A stretch of 64,000 bases of DNA from Prevotella sp. (GCA_017483185.1 JAFULM010000049.1:25318-89317); one strand, 5' to 3'; positions 24,289 to 33,761 are shown, counted from the stretch's first letter. Numbers and translations: made by a program. Notes: generated by a model from the sequence alone, not told the origin.

Positions 24289-24798
24289 ATGACGACGTTG
24301 TATCTCGTGCGGCACGGTGAGACGGAGGATAATGTGGCACAAATCATGCAAGGGCAGACGCAAGGACGGCTCACCGCCCGTGGCGTGGAGCAGGCCCGCG
24401 GATTGGCTGACGCGCTGGCAGACGAACGGCTGGATGCCATCGTGGCGAGCGACCTGAAGCGGGCTGTCGATACGGCCAAGGTTGTGGCTGACATCCGCGG
24501 TATGGAACTGGAGACGACTCCGCTGTTGCGTGAGCGTGACTGGGGCGGATTTACGGGCCGGTTTATTCCGGACCTGAAGGACGCACCGTGGCCGGACGAC
24601 ATAGAGACGCTTGAACAGATGATGGAACGCGCTGCCGCTTTCTTGGACTACATAAAAACAAAACACCACGACCAGCGTGTGCTGGCCGTGGGGCATGGTA
24701 TAATCAATAAAGCTGTTCAAGCCGTATTCCGCAATCTCCCGATGAACCGCATCCCGCGCATGGACAATGCAGAGGTGAGGATGCTTGAGATCCCTTGA
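24289..24798 (+). CDS. Histidine phosphatase family protein
   Basis: This 169-residue member of the phosphoglycerate-mutase-like superfamily has the RHG motif YLVRHGETEDN at the start with the phospho-accepting His, and the second catalytic His in LAVGHGIIN. Glu in LRERDWGGF fits the acid/base position. The substrate is unknown; a small phosphomonoester is likely. ATG 24289 is preferred over TTG 24283. The stop lies 22 bp from the stop of the convergent repeat-rich gene. Confidence 0.88.
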   Translation: MTTLYLVRHGETEDNVAQIMQGQTQGRLTARGVEQARGLADALADERLDAIVASDLKRAVDTAKVVADIRGMELETTPLLRERDWGGFTGRFIPDLKDAPWPDDIETLEQMMERAAAFLDYIKTKHHDQRVLAVGHGIINKAVQAVFRNLPMNRIPRMDNAEVRMLEIP

Positions 24799-24820
24799 TT
24801 TTTGTTTGTGCCGCATCGGC

Positions 24821-26005
24821 TCATCTGCGATTGCCGAAACTGCCGGATCTCTTCGCATTTCCGCTGCCGGATGTCGAATGGTGAGAGGACGATGTGTGCG
24901 GCGATGCGCTTCTTACGGATGTGTTGCTGCGAATGACACTGCTGTTGCTTCTTGCCGGCACGCTCGTGCTTCTCACGGCGGTATTCATGTTTCTTGTGAC
25001 ACTGCTGTTGCTTCTCACTGCAGAGTTGTTGCTTCTCACTGCAGAGTTGTTGCTTCTCACAGCGGAGTTGTTGCTTCTCACAGCGGAGTTGTTGCTTCTC
25101 ACAGCGGAGTTGCTGATGCGGGTGGAAGATGTTCTTTGTATTTTTGTGCTGCGGACATCGGAGGATGGCTTTACGGAAGTCGCCCGATCGGCTGTTCTTA
25201 AGTTGACGGCCGAAGCACCGCCATGTATTTTCCGGTCTGTTGTGCGTGACGTACCGAACGAACCTCCCGTTTTGCTTCCCGAACCGGTGGCAGTGCCGTT
25301 GGACGGACGTACGGACGTACCTGATGACGGACGTGTGGTTGTCCCCGTGGTGCGGCTGCCGCTGAACGAACCTCCCGTTTTGCTGCTGCCGATGTTAGGA
25401 CGTGAGGAGTTGTTGTTGCGGTCGTTGTTGTTGACGGTCACACGTGTCGAACTGTTGAAACTGTTGCCGTTGTTGTGGCGTGTGTCACCGCTGTCCCAAC
25501 GGTCGCGCAGACCATGATGGCGGTCCGGATGCGGGCGGAAGTCGTGGCGATGTCTTTCGTAGTAGCTGCGTCCGCCGTTGCTTCTCCAGCTGTGACCGCC
25601 GCGATAGGATATATAGACGGTGGGACGGCCGAAGTAGAAGTAGTCGCGTCGCGGATAGCGGGCGTAGACACCGAAGTGCCAATAACCGGAGTGCCAATAG
25701 AGAGGACGGTAGAAGTATGAGGCTGCGCAGAAAGCGTTCCACTGCCAGTCCAGAAGGATATGGCCCAGGTCGAGGTTGCGCCGTGACCAATAGGTGCCGT
25801 AGACGTCGTCGCGGCTGGTGACACTCATGAGGTAATCGAGATTGATCTCGTAGGCGGCGTCATACTGCCTGTCGTCAAGGTTCAACTCGTAGGCCATCTT
25901 GTCCGTGAGGAAAAGTGCCTCGCGACGTGCCTGCTCATAGCTCATAGCGCTGGCCGATACTGCTATCGTCAGTATTGCCACTATTGTCATAATCGTCCGT
26001 TTCAT
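24821..26005 (-). CDS. Secreted low-complexity protein with 7-residue tandem repeats
   Basis: This protein of about 394 residues has a signal peptide (ILTIAVSASAM). Residues about 20-150 form a conserved-looking N-terminal domain with many aromatic residues (YARYPRRDYFYFGRP). The rest is disordered, rich in Ser, Arg, Asn, Thr and Gly, including five SAVRSNN repeats (about 307-341). The family is not recognised. The basic Ser/Arg-rich tail suggests interaction with polyanions or the envelope; that is a guess. ATG 26005 is chosen because the signal peptide begins there. Confidence 0.75.
   Translation of the reverse strand: MKRTIMTIVAILTIAVSASAMSYEQARREALFLTDKMAYELNLDDRQYDAAYEINLDYLMSVTSRDDVYGTYWSRRNLDLGHILLDWQWNAFCAASYFYRPLYWHSGYWHFGVYARYPRRDYFYFGRPTVYISYRGGHSWRSNGGRSYYERHRHDFRPHPDRHHGLRDRWDSGDTRHNNGNSFNSSTRVTVNNNDRNNNSSRPNIGSSKTGGSFSGSRTTGTTTRPSSGTSVRPSNGTATGSGSKTGGSFGTSRTTDRKIHGGASAVNLRTADRATSVKPSSDVRSTKIQRTSSTRISNSAVRSNNSAVRSNNSAVRSNNSAVRSNNSAVRSNSSVTRNMNTAVRSTSVPARSNSSVIRSNTSVRSASPHTSSSHHSTSGSGNAKRSGSFGNRR
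25007..25111. repeat. Tandem repeat, five 21 bp units inside the gene
   Basis: Five in-frame units of 21 bp (gttgcttctcactgcagagt-type ×2, gttgcttctcacagcggagt-type ×3) code for SAVRSNN. The two sequence classes are adjacent, as expected for recent unit duplication. Confidence 0.95.
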
Positions 26006-26320
26006 AATCTTTATGCTTTGATGATGGTTCAACTTATGTTCTTTTTCTCTCTCTGACCGTTTGTGTCATTGACAGCCGACGGTCTTTTATCTGTTGCAAA
26101 ATAACATCAAAAAAACGTCACCGGCAAAGGATTTTCCCTAAACAGAGCGGGGAAAATCCCTATATCGTGTTTTTTAAGCATATAGGAATGGATTTTTTGG
26201 TTTTTTTCCGTAACTTTGCCGTGAAATCAATACAATTTGATTATCGATAACCAATCGATGGGCGTTGAGACTTTCAAATGTATATGGTTTGCGGCTATAC
26301 ACAATAAATAAATGTAGAGG
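26006..26320. other. Divergent intergenic region with hairpin and promoter box
   Basis: Between divergent genes lie a perfect inverted repeat ggattttccc/gggaaaatcc (26129-26138, 26150-26159) and TAACTTTG (26211-26218), a likely -7 box for wzi about 105 nt before its ATG. Nothing else is recognised. Confidence 0.55.
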
Positions 26321-27874
26321 ATGAGAATACTTCTTGTTATAGCATCTTTCATGTTGGTCGGTTTGCAGGCTTTTCCTCAGGAAACCGAATGTAGAGGACT
26401 TTTGGATGGATTGCACTATGGCGTGGAGATGCAGGCGACGCTGTCATCCGGCAAGACTCCGTTGTGGCTCAATGCCAATAAGCATGGTCTCAGCTCATTG
26501 GAGGAAGCCAACGGATATCTGCGTGCGTCGTTGCAACGCCCTCTCGCGACAGACACTCTGAAGCGCTGGGGCGTGGGCTATGGCGTCGATGTGGCTGTGC
26601 CATACCATTTCACGAGCGATGTCGTTGTGCAACAGGCATACGTCGAGGGCCGATGGCTTCACGGTGTGCTGACAGTGGGCAGCAAGGAGTGGCCTATGGA
26701 GCTGAAGAACAACCGGCTGTCCAGCGGCGGCCAGACGTATGGCATCAACGCCCGTCCGGTTCCGCAGGTGCGGCTCGCTCTGTCGGACTATTGGGAGGTT
26801 CCGCTGACCAAAGGTTGGCTGAGTCTGAAAGGACATATTGCCTACGGTCGCATGACAGACGACAACTGGCAGCATGAGTTTACGGGACGGAAAAGCAAAT
26901 ATGCTGATGACGTCTTGTATCACAGCAAGGCCGGCTATCTGAAGATAGGCAACGACTACCGTTTTTGCCCGTGGTCAGTGGAGTTGGGGTTGGAGATGGC
27001 CTCTCTCTTCGGTGGCACGTCTTATATCCCGACTAATGATGAGACATTGGTTTATAAAAACGGGACCGGCCTGAAAGCCTATTGGAATGCATTCATTCCC
27101 GGCGGTTTTGACTCCAACGAGACACAATATACAAACTTTGAGGGAGACCAGTTGGGTAGTTGGATGATTCGTGTCAATTATGAGAATGAAGATTGGGGCG
27201 CACACTTCTATGTGGATAAGTTTTTTGAAGACCATTCTTCCATGTTCCAACTTGATTATAACGGATATGGAACGGGAGACGAATGGAACACAAAGAAAAA
27301 AAGTAAATATCTGCTTTACGACTTTAAGGACTGGATGCTCGGAATTGAGGTCAATCTGAAACGGGGACGTTGGTTGCGTGACATGGTGTTTGAATACATT
27401 TATACCAAGTATCAGAGCGGCCCGGTCTATCATGACCGTACTCCCTCCTTGTCTGACCATGTGGGTGGACGTGACAATTATTATAATCACGGCATATTCA
27501 CCGGATGGCAGCATTGGGGTCAGGTGATAGGCAATCCGCTCTATCGTTCGCCTATCTACAACACTGACGGAACGATAGAGGTCGAAAACAATCGTTTTAT
27601 GGCATTTCACCTTGGACTGTATGGAGCACCGTCTGACAATCTTAGCTACAGATTTCTGGCAACATATCAGGATGGCTTTGGTACATATTTAAGTCCTTAT
27701 ACCCATACAAAGACCAATGTGAGCATATTGTTGGAAGCCTCGTATGCTTTTGACTGCAAGAAGTTGAAAGGTTGGAGTGTTCGTTGTGGTTATGGCATGG
27801 ACTTCGGTGGTATTCTCGGAGACAATTATGGAGGACAGATTACGATAACGAAGACCGGATTATTATCATTATGA
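26321..27874 (+). CDS. Capsule assembly Wzi family outer membrane protein
   Basis: This protein of 517 residues has a signal peptide (MLVGLQAFPQ). It has the Wzi-family pattern of a beta-barrel with GKTPLWLNANKHG at the start, then KEWPMELKNNRLSSGGQ, and ends ...ITITKTGLLSL. Wzi binds capsule at the outer surface in Enterobacteria; in Bacteroidales these genes often lie by polysaccharide loci, as here. It overlaps the next gene by ATGA. Confidence 0.88.
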   Translation: MRILLVIASFMLVGLQAFPQETECRGLLDGLHYGVEMQATLSSGKTPLWLNANKHGLSSLEEANGYLRASLQRPLATDTLKRWGVGYGVDVAVPYHFTSDVVVQQAYVEGRWLHGVLTVGSKEWPMELKNNRLSSGGQTYGINARPVPQVRLALSDYWEVPLTKGWLSLKGHIAYGRMTDDNWQHEFTGRKSKYADDVLYHSKAGYLKIGNDYRFCPWSVELGLEMASLFGGTSYIPTNDETLVYKNGTGLKAYWNAFIPGGFDSNETQYTNFEGDQLGSWMIRVNYENEDWGAHFYVDKFFEDHSSMFQLDYNGYGTGDEWNTKKKSKYLLYDFKDWMLGIEVNLKRGRWLRDMVFEYIYTKYQSGPVYHDRTPSLSDHVGGRDNYYNHGIFTGWQHWGQVIGNPLYRSPIYNTDGTIEVENNRFMAFHLGLYGAPSDNLSYRFLATYQDGFGTYLSPYTHTKTNVSILLEASYAFDCKKLKGWSVRCGYGMDFGGILGDNYGGQITITKTGLLSL

Positions 27875-28311
27875 AAGCAATAAAGTCTATTATGGTCATG
27901 GCGCTTGTTGTTGCGGCCATGATGTCTTGTGAGATAGAGATGTCGGGCAATGGAGACCTTGACGGATACTGGCACTTGGTACGTGTCGACACGCTGACAA
28001 CAGGTGGAATGTGCGATATGTCTGGCAAACGGGTCTTTTGGAGTGTACAGTCAAGCTTAATCAATGCCACTGACTATGATCGGCAATACCGAGGTTATTT
28101 CTTCCATTTCGACAAGAGTGAAACTACGTTGCGTTTGTTCGATCCTTATGCGGACAAGCGGGCCGATGGCGACATAAAGGTGGAAGATCCATCGGAAATC
28201 AGTCATTTGGGAATAAATGCTCTTGATGAGACATTTAGAATAGAGCAACTCAGCGGCAGTCGTATGACGATTGCCACTGAGCAGTTGCGGCTCAGTTTCA
28301 AGAAGATGTGA
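27871..28311 (+). CDS. Small lipocalin-like lipoprotein
   Basis: This 146-residue protein has lipobox VAAMMSC (Cys18) and then a GDLDGYWHLVRVDTL start typical of lipocalin-like lipoproteins. The start overlaps the wzi stop (ATGA, 27871-27874), implying translational coupling and a linked role in the outer membrane. The exact function is unknown. It ends one base from the stop of the convergent sugar transferase. Confidence 0.7.
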   Translation: MKAIKSIMVMALVVAAMMSCEIEMSGNGDLDGYWHLVRVDTLTTGGMCDMSGKRVFWSVQSSLINATDYDRQYRGYFFHFDKSETTLRLFDPYADKRADGDIKVEDPSEISHLGINALDETFRIEQLSGSRMTIATEQLRLSFKKM

Positions 28312-28980
28312 TTACAGCTTTTTTCCCGTGACGATACTTAGAAAAGTGTTTGTCAGTATTTTGGCGTCAAGCCACCATGAGTGGTGTTCCAGATAGTATA
28401 GGTCGAGTTCGAGGCGTCTCAACATTTTTTCCATTGTGTCTGTGTAGCCGTTATACAGAGTGGCATAGGATGTCACTCCGGGGCGTATTTGGTATAGATA
28501 GACATATCGGGGGTCTCGTTCTATTATCTGTCGGATATAAAACTCGCGTTCGGGTCGTGGTCCGATGAACGCCATGTCTCCCTTTATTACGTTCCACAAC
28601 TGGGGCAGTTCGTCCAGATGATGTCTGCGGAGGAAGTGTCCTATCTTTGTCAGCCGGGTGTCGTTGTCGTTCTGACAGAGTTCCGGCTCGTCCTTCTCGG
28701 CATCCACTTTCATGCTTCTGAACTTGTATATATAGAACGGTTTGCCATGCAGTCCGATACGTTCCTGCTTGAAGATGGCCGGTCCGTTGTCTTCCAAGCG
28801 GACGGCGATGTAGCAAATGATAAACAGCGGGGAGAACAGAATGAGGCACAGACACGCCACGATGAAGTCTATTGCTCGTTTCAGATGGCGTTCGATCACG
28901 TTCATTCCGTCATATATGTAATTTGTCTTGTCTTCCATTTCTGTCTTTTGCAATCCTGATGCCAATGTGAGGTGTGGCAT
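28312..28980 (-). CDS. Sugar transferase (WcaJ/WbaP-type initiating phosphoglycosyl transferase)
   Basis: This protein of 222 residues (or 208 from Met15 at 28938) has one re-entrant membrane segment (AIDFIVACLCLILFSPLFII) and the monotopic PGT core: KQERIGLHGKPFYIYKFRSM, the DE catalytic pair in HHLDELPQLWNVIKGDM, and IGPRPER. It transfers a sugar-1-phosphate to undecaprenyl phosphate to start repeat-unit synthesis. It is the last gene of the capsule locus. Confidence 0.92.
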   Translation of the reverse strand: MPHLTLASGLQKTEMEDKTNYIYDGMNVIERHLKRAIDFIVACLCLILFSPLFIICYIAVRLEDNGPAIFKQERIGLHGKPFYIYKFRSMKVDAEKDEPELCQNDNDTRLTKIGHFLRRHHLDELPQLWNVIKGDMAFIGPRPEREFYIRQIIERDPRYVYLYQIRPGVTSYATLYNGYTDTMEKMLRRLELDLYYLEHHSWWLDAKILTNTFLSIVTGKKL

Positions 28981-28995
28981 GGGGTCCTGTGTCTT

Positions 28996-30921
28996 TTAAA
29001 CGGTTTGTTCTTCTGTATCCAATACCTCGTATTTGGAGTGGTTGCTCTTGTATTCCGGCACGATCTCTTTCATTTCCTTTACGGTTTCCATGTCATCATA
29101 TCGGTAGCTTTCGGTGATTAGTTTGTCAATCATGCTCCTCACCTTGTCGAAGTCATACTCCCTTACCGTGGCTATCTTTATCTTATTATTGAATGTCGGT
29201 TTGGTTATTTCCTGATCGTTGAGCACTTCTTCATACAGTTTTTCTCCGTCTCGCAATCCTGTAAACTTGATGTCTATGTTCTTGGCTCCGCTCAGTTTTA
29301 TCATGCGTCTTGCCAAGTCGGCAATTTTGACGGGCGCTCCCATATCGAATACGAATATCTCTCCGCCGTGTCCTTTGGTACCGGCTTCGAGTACAAGTTT
29401 GCAGGCTTCGGGTATGAGCATGAAGTATCTGAATATGTCAGGGTGGGTCACCGTGAGCGGGCCACCGTTCTTTATCTGTTCCTTGAACAGAGGTATCACC
29501 GAACCGTTGGAGCCGAGCACATTGCCGAAGCGTGTTGTCACAAACTGCGTGATGCCATTCTTGCTGTTGCTCTTGATGGCTTTGTCGAGGCTCTGTACAT
29601 ATATCTCGCAGATGCGTTTGGAGCATCCCATCACGTTTGTCGGGTTTACGGCTTTGTCTGTGGATATCATGACAAACTTCTTTACGCCGTATTTTACCGA
29701 CAGGTCGGCCATTATCCGTGTTCCGTTGACATTGTTCTGAATGGCTTCGCAGGGGTTGTCTTCCATCATAGGCACATGCTTGTAGGCTGCGGCGTGGAAG
29801 AGATAGTCCGGCTTGTACATCTTGAACAGTGTCTCCATACGGCTTTGGTTGCAGATGGATGTCACGATGGTCTCTGCCTTTATGTGCGGATGCTCTTTCT
29901 TCATGAACAGGCGCATGTCGTGTTGAGGCGTTTCGGCCTGATCGATCATGATAATCCTCTCCGGCATGAATTCCGCTACCTGACGGGCTATTTCGCTGCC
30001 GATGCTTCCTGCCGAGCCTGTTATCATGATGCTTTTGCCGCGCAACAGGTCGCCGACAGCCTTGAGGTCAATCTTTATTTCATCACGCGGCAGCAGGTCT
30101 TCGATTTCTACTTCTTTCAGCTGATTGGTCGATATATCGCTCTTTCCGTCCCATTCGGTAGTGGTGTTCATTATCAGTATCGATATGCCGGCCTCTATCA
30201 GTTGGTCCACCATGATAGGGTTGTTGGTGAGGGCTTTCTGTTTCAGAGGAGATATGAGCAGCGTTTTGACATTCTGCTCGGTCATCTTCTGCACCACACT
30301 CCCGTCGTTGCGGTAGACTCTCACGCCCATGAGTTCCTTTCCGACCAGGTCTTCTGCATCGCTGATAAATCCGCAGAGGCGAAACTGCCGTGTCTCTTCC
30401 GTATTGATGGCGCGTGCGATGCTTGTGCCGCCGTTCTTGACACCATAGATGAAGACGGGCCTGGCTTCCTGGTCCATGCGATAATATTCAAACATATACT
30501 TCACCACCATTCGTGCCGTCCACATAATGATGGTGGCGAGAGCGAATGTTGAAGCCAGTTCGCGCATCCTTATGGGCACAAACCAATCGTCGAAGTTGAA
30601 AAACTGTCGCAGTATGGCTATTATCGCGACTCCGATGAAGTTGCCCATTGCAATCCTGCTTATGTCGGAAAACGATGTATACCTCATCACGCCCGAGTAG
30701 GTGTGCATGATTCGGAAACCGATGATATAGAACACAAGATAGAATGACAATGTGCCGACAAGCGGTACAAACCGTATGGATGTCGTTTCGGCGCCGTGGT
30801 CAAGTGTGTAGCATGTCAGTCCTGAGAATATGACAACAAGACAGTCGAAGATGAAAACGCACCAATATGGCAACGCATCTTTTGAGAAATACCAGTGTGA
30901 CAGTTTGTTTAATATGCTCAT
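28996..30921 (-). CDS. CapD/WbpM/FlaA1-type nucleoside-diphosphate sugar 4,6-dehydratase
   Basis: This 641-residue protein has four N-terminal membrane helices (to about 150), a cytoplasmic NAD-binding linker, then the SDR domain with TGSAGSIGSEIARQ near 300 and ISTDKAVNPTNVMGCSKR near 430. These enzymes convert UDP-GlcNAc to 4-keto-6-deoxy sugars for diamino sugars or FucNAc. It probably feeds the nearby aminotransferase. Confidence 0.92.
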   Translation of the reverse strand: MSILNKLSHWYFSKDALPYWCVFIFDCLVVIFSGLTCYTLDHGAETTSIRFVPLVGTLSFYLVFYIIGFRIMHTYSGVMRYTSFSDISRIAMGNFIGVAIIAILRQFFNFDDWFVPIRMRELASTFALATIIMWTARMVVKYMFEYYRMDQEARPVFIYGVKNGGTSIARAINTEETRQFRLCGFISDAEDLVGKELMGVRVYRNDGSVVQKMTEQNVKTLLISPLKQKALTNNPIMVDQLIEAGISILIMNTTTEWDGKSDISTNQLKEVEIEDLLPRDEIKIDLKAVGDLLRGKSIMITGSAGSIGSEIARQVAEFMPERIIMIDQAETPQHDMRLFMKKEHPHIKAETIVTSICNQSRMETLFKMYKPDYLFHAAAYKHVPMMEDNPCEAIQNNVNGTRIMADLSVKYGVKKFVMISTDKAVNPTNVMGCSKRICEIYVQSLDKAIKSNSKNGITQFVTTRFGNVLGSNGSVIPLFKEQIKNGGPLTVTHPDIFRYFMLIPEACKLVLEAGTKGHGGEIFVFDMGAPVKIADLARRMIKLSGAKNIDIKFTGLRDGEKLYEEVLNDQEITKPTFNNKIKIATVREYDFDKVRSMIDKLITESYRYDDMETVKEMKEIVPEYKSNHSKYEVLDTEEQTV

Positions 30922-30941
30922 CTTCTCTTATTTCTTCCAAG

Positions 30942-31526
30942 TTATATGATTTTCTTAATCGTCAGGAATATGATTTTGAAGTATTCCCTTGAATTATGAT
31001 TTTCGATATACCGCATGTTGAGCCTTATCTTGTCGGGCATGATTTGCTCCACGTAGGCTTTGTCCGGATCGTCCGCCCGTCCGAGTATTTCGTTTTCGTC
31101 GGCATATTCGATTGAGGCATAGTCGGTGATGCCCGGTTTCACGCTCAATACCCGCCGTTGCTCGGCGGTGTACATGTCCACATATTTTTTTACCTCTGGC
31201 CGTGGGCCGACCAGACTCATGTCGCCTTTCAGGACGTTGAGCAACTGCGGGAGCTCGTCGATCTTGTATCGGCGTATGAAGTATCCAATGCGCGTGATGC
31301 GGGAGTCATGTCCACCGACGGTGATCAGTCCTTGCTTGTCCGAGCCGGTGCGCATCGAACGGAACTTCAGCAGCCGAAACATCTTTCCGTCCTTTCCCAC
31401 ACGTTGCTGACGGTAGAAACCGCCGCCGGGACTTTCCGTTCGGATGAGGATGTAGACGACGAGGAGTATCGGTGACAGTACCACCAATCCGGCGAATGAA
31501 AACAATATGTCAAACAGTCTTGTCAA
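30942..31526 (-). CDS. Sugar transferase (second initiating PGT)
   Basis: This 194-residue monotopic PGT has an N-terminal membrane segment (LFDILFSFAGLVVLSPILLVV), then QQRVGKDGKMFRLLKFRSMRT, IDELPQLLNVLKGDMSLVGPRPE and KPGITDYASI. A second PGT in the same locus (see 28312) suggests two glycan starters or acceptors. It overlaps the aminotransferase stop by 4 bp. Confidence 0.92.
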   Translation of the reverse strand: MTRLFDILFSFAGLVVLSPILLVVYILIRTESPGGGFYRQQRVGKDGKMFRLLKFRSMRTGSDKQGLITVGGHDSRITRIGYFIRRYKIDELPQLLNVLKGDMSLVGPRPEVKKYVDMYTAEQRRVLSVKPGITDYASIEYADENEILGRADDPDKAYVEQIMPDKIRLNMRYIENHNSREYFKIIFLTIKKII

Positions 31527-32716
31527 AACGCTATGTCTATGAAGTTCTTCAGCAGATAGTCTATCTGCTCGTCGGTGAGTCTCGTGTGTAGCGGCAGTGT
31601 CACTTCGTTGCGGAACTGTCCGTAGGCGTTAGGAAAATCCTTGATGTCGAAGCCCAGCGCTTTGTAGGCTGTCATCATCGGCAGCGGTTTGTAGTGGACG
31701 TTGCAGGCGATATCCCTTTTTGCCATCTCCGTTATGACGTTGTTGCGGAATGTCTCGTCTTTGCCGAGCAGACGGACGAGATACAGATGGCCGGACGACT
31801 TGTGTTCGTCGTTGTAGTGGTCCAACACCTGTATGTCGTGCCCTCTCAGGGCCTCGTCGTACATGCCTATCATTTCCCGTCGCCGTGCCAACAGTCCCTC
31901 ATAGCGCTTCATCTGCACCAGACCTATGGCGGCCATGATGTCCGTCATGTTGCACTTGTATGCCGGAGAGACGATGTCATACTCCCAAGCGCCCAACTGT
32001 GTCTTAGCCAGCGCGTCCTTGCTCTGTCCGTGCAGTGAGAGCAGTTGGAACTCCTTGTAGAGCGCGTCGTTGTCGACACCCTCTATCGGTCTCCATGTCA
32101 GGGCGCCACCTTCGGCCGTCGTGAAATTCTTGACGGCATGAAAACTGAACGACGTGAAGTCCGCGATGCTTCCCGCCATCCGGCCGTGCCGGCTGGCTCC
32201 GAAGGCATGGGCGGCATCCGCCGTCACGACAATCCTGCCGATGGCCTTCTGTATGTCGTTGTCGGGTCTGAACAGATGCTTCTTGCTGTCGACGATGTCG
32301 AATATCCTGTCGTAGTCACACGGCACACCGCCCAGATCGACGGGGATGATGGCCTTTGTGTGCTCATTGATGGTATCAGCCATCATGTCGTAGTCCATTT
32401 CCCATGAATCCTTCTTTGTGTCGATGAGCACAACTTTCGCCCCTACATGGCATATCACGCTGGCCGACGCCGTGTATGTGTATGCCGAGGTTATCACTTC
32501 GTCATCCGGTCCTATGCCCAACACTCTGAGCACAGACTCGAGACATGCCGTCGCGGAGTTGAGGCAGACGGCCTTGTCCGTATGACAGTAAGACGCGATC
32601 TGTCGCTCCAGTTCCTTGGTGCGTGGACCGGTGGTGATCCATCCCGACAGCAGGGCGTCGCGCACCTCGTTGGCTTCGGCTTCTGTTATATCTGGTGGTG
32701 AAAACGGTATTTTCAT
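31523..32716 (-). CDS. DegT/DnrJ/EryC1/StrS aminotransferase
   Basis: This PLP enzyme of 397 residues transfers an amino group to a keto sugar nucleotide. The PLP lysine lies in FSFHAVKNFTTAEGG; ADAAHAFGA holds the cofactor aspartate; GPRTKELE and the N-terminal IPFSPPDIT are typical. ATG 32716 (MKIPFSPPDI) is preferred over 32743 since the latter overlaps the upstream gene by 20 bp and adds nonhomologous residues. It likely acts after the WbpM-like dehydratase. Confidence 0.9.
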   Translation of the reverse strand: MKIPFSPPDITEAEANEVRDALLSGWITTGPRTKELERQIASYCHTDKAVCLNSATACLESVLRVLGIGPDDEVITSAYTYTASASVICHVGAKVVLIDTKKDSWEMDYDMMADTINEHTKAIIPVDLGGVPCDYDRIFDIVDSKKHLFRPDNDIQKAIGRIVVTADAAHAFGASRHGRMAGSIADFTSFSFHAVKNFTTAEGGALTWRPIEGVDNDALYKEFQLLSLHGQSKDALAKTQLGAWEYDIVSPAYKCNMTDIMAAIGLVQMKRYEGLLARRREMIGMYDEALRGHDIQVLDHYNDEHKSSGHLYLVRLLGKDETFRNNVITEMAKRDIACNVHYKPLPMMTAYKALGFDIKDFPNAYGQFRNEVTLPLHTRLTDEQIDYLLKNFIDIAF

Positions 32717-32723
32717 TATTCTC

Positions 32724-33746
32724 TTATCTGTTTGATTTGACATTAAACTTCTTATTCATAACGATCTTATAGATTCCGGCTAAATATCCGTAGCCGTAGC
32801 TCAGGTGTATATTCGCAAAGACATACGGCATCATCAGGACCAGTAGCGGCCGTTTGAGTCTTGCGGCCGACTTGCATCCTATCGCCATGCCGATGAACAT
32901 GTGGAGGGCAAGCACCGCTGCATACATCCACAATATGATATCAGAGAAGCAACTCAATATGCCGCCTATGATTATCCCGAGCAGGAATAGCATCGGGAAA
33001 AACTGGCGGATGGTGGCCGGGTGGCCGAGCTTCTTGTTCACCAGCGGTTTGAAGAGACCATACTGAAAGTACATCCGGCACATTTTTCCGATTGTGTCGC
33101 GTGCCGTATAGTTTATGACAAGTTGCGGTATCAGATAGATGCTTCCCCCATGATTTGTCAGTCTGGCGTTGAATTCGTCATCCTGATTTCTCGTAAGGTC
33201 TGTGTCAAACAGACCAATCTTGTCGAAGACCTCACGCCGGTAGCATCCGAACGGTACGGTGTCGGTAGTCGTGATCTCTTTCACGCCGATTTTGTGCTTC
33301 GAACCTCCGACGCCGAAAGGATGGCTTGAAGCGATGGCAATGGCATGACACACGGTCGTGTCACGGGCTGCTACCGTATTCCATACGGCTCCCACATTGT
33401 CCGCACCAAGTTCATGAAGATATCTTGTCAGCGTTGATACATAGTTGTCCGGATAGATGCAATGTCCGTCAATGCGCATCACCACGTCGCCCTCAGACCG
33501 GCGTATTCCCTCGTTCAGTGCGTAGGGTACGGTATGTTGAGGATTGTCAATCAGTTTGATATGGTTGTATTTTGCTGTATAATCAGAAACGATATCTCTT
33601 GTTCGGTCCGTACTCATACCGTCGACGAACAAAATCTCCATGTCATCCGACGGGTAGTCCTGTCCCAGCATAGACTCAATGCACCTTGCAATGTATTTTT
33701 CTTCATTATATATAGGGCATATTATAGAAACCTTATGCTTGTTCAT
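32724..33746 (-). CDS. Glycosyltransferase family 2 with C-terminal membrane segments (ExoA-like)
   Basis: This 340-residue protein has a GT-A domain: SIICPIYNEEKYI at the very start, VDGMSTDRT, RIDGHC (DxD-like) and NQDDEFNARL. The last 110 residues have three hydrophobic helices (FPMLFLLGIIIGGIL, MYAAVLALHMFIG). It resembles ExoA-type glycosyltransferases. The promoter box lies 7-8 nt before the ATG, so the mRNA appears almost leaderless. First gene of the distal capsule segment. Confidence 0.9.
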   Translation of the reverse strand: MNKHKVSIICPIYNEEKYIARCIESMLGQDYPSDDMEILFVDGMSTDRTRDIVSDYTAKYNHIKLIDNPQHTVPYALNEGIRRSEGDVVMRIDGHCIYPDNYVSTLTRYLHELGADNVGAVWNTVAARDTTVCHAIAIASSHPFGVGGSKHKIGVKEITTTDTVPFGCYRREVFDKIGLFDTDLTRNQDDEFNARLTNHGGSIYLIPQLVINYTARDTIGKMCRMYFQYGLFKPLVNKKLGHPATIRQFFPMLFLLGIIIGGILSCFSDIILWMYAAVLALHMFIGMAIGCKSAARLKRPLLVLMMPYVFANIHLSYGYGYLAGIYKIVMNKKFNVKSNR

Positions 33747-33753
33747 GATAGTA

Positions 33754-33761
33754 CAAAGATA
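33754..33761 (-). promoter_or_regulatory. -7 box immediately before the GT2 start
   Basis: TATCTTTG on the minus strand; its last G is 8 nt before the A of ATG 33746, so the start site would be within a few bases of the codon. Confidence 0.6.

Noticed and set aside
24190-24858. N-terminal extension of the HdeD-like protein
   Set aside because: Would lie antisense to the histidine phosphatase gene and precede the first membrane helix with unrelated sequence.
25007-25111. CRISPR array
   Set aside because: Units are 21 bp, directly adjacent without spacers and in frame with a protein; no cas genes nearby.
29368-30552. 394-codon plus-strand frame
   Set aside because: Antisense to the WbpM-like dehydratase, which has full motif support.
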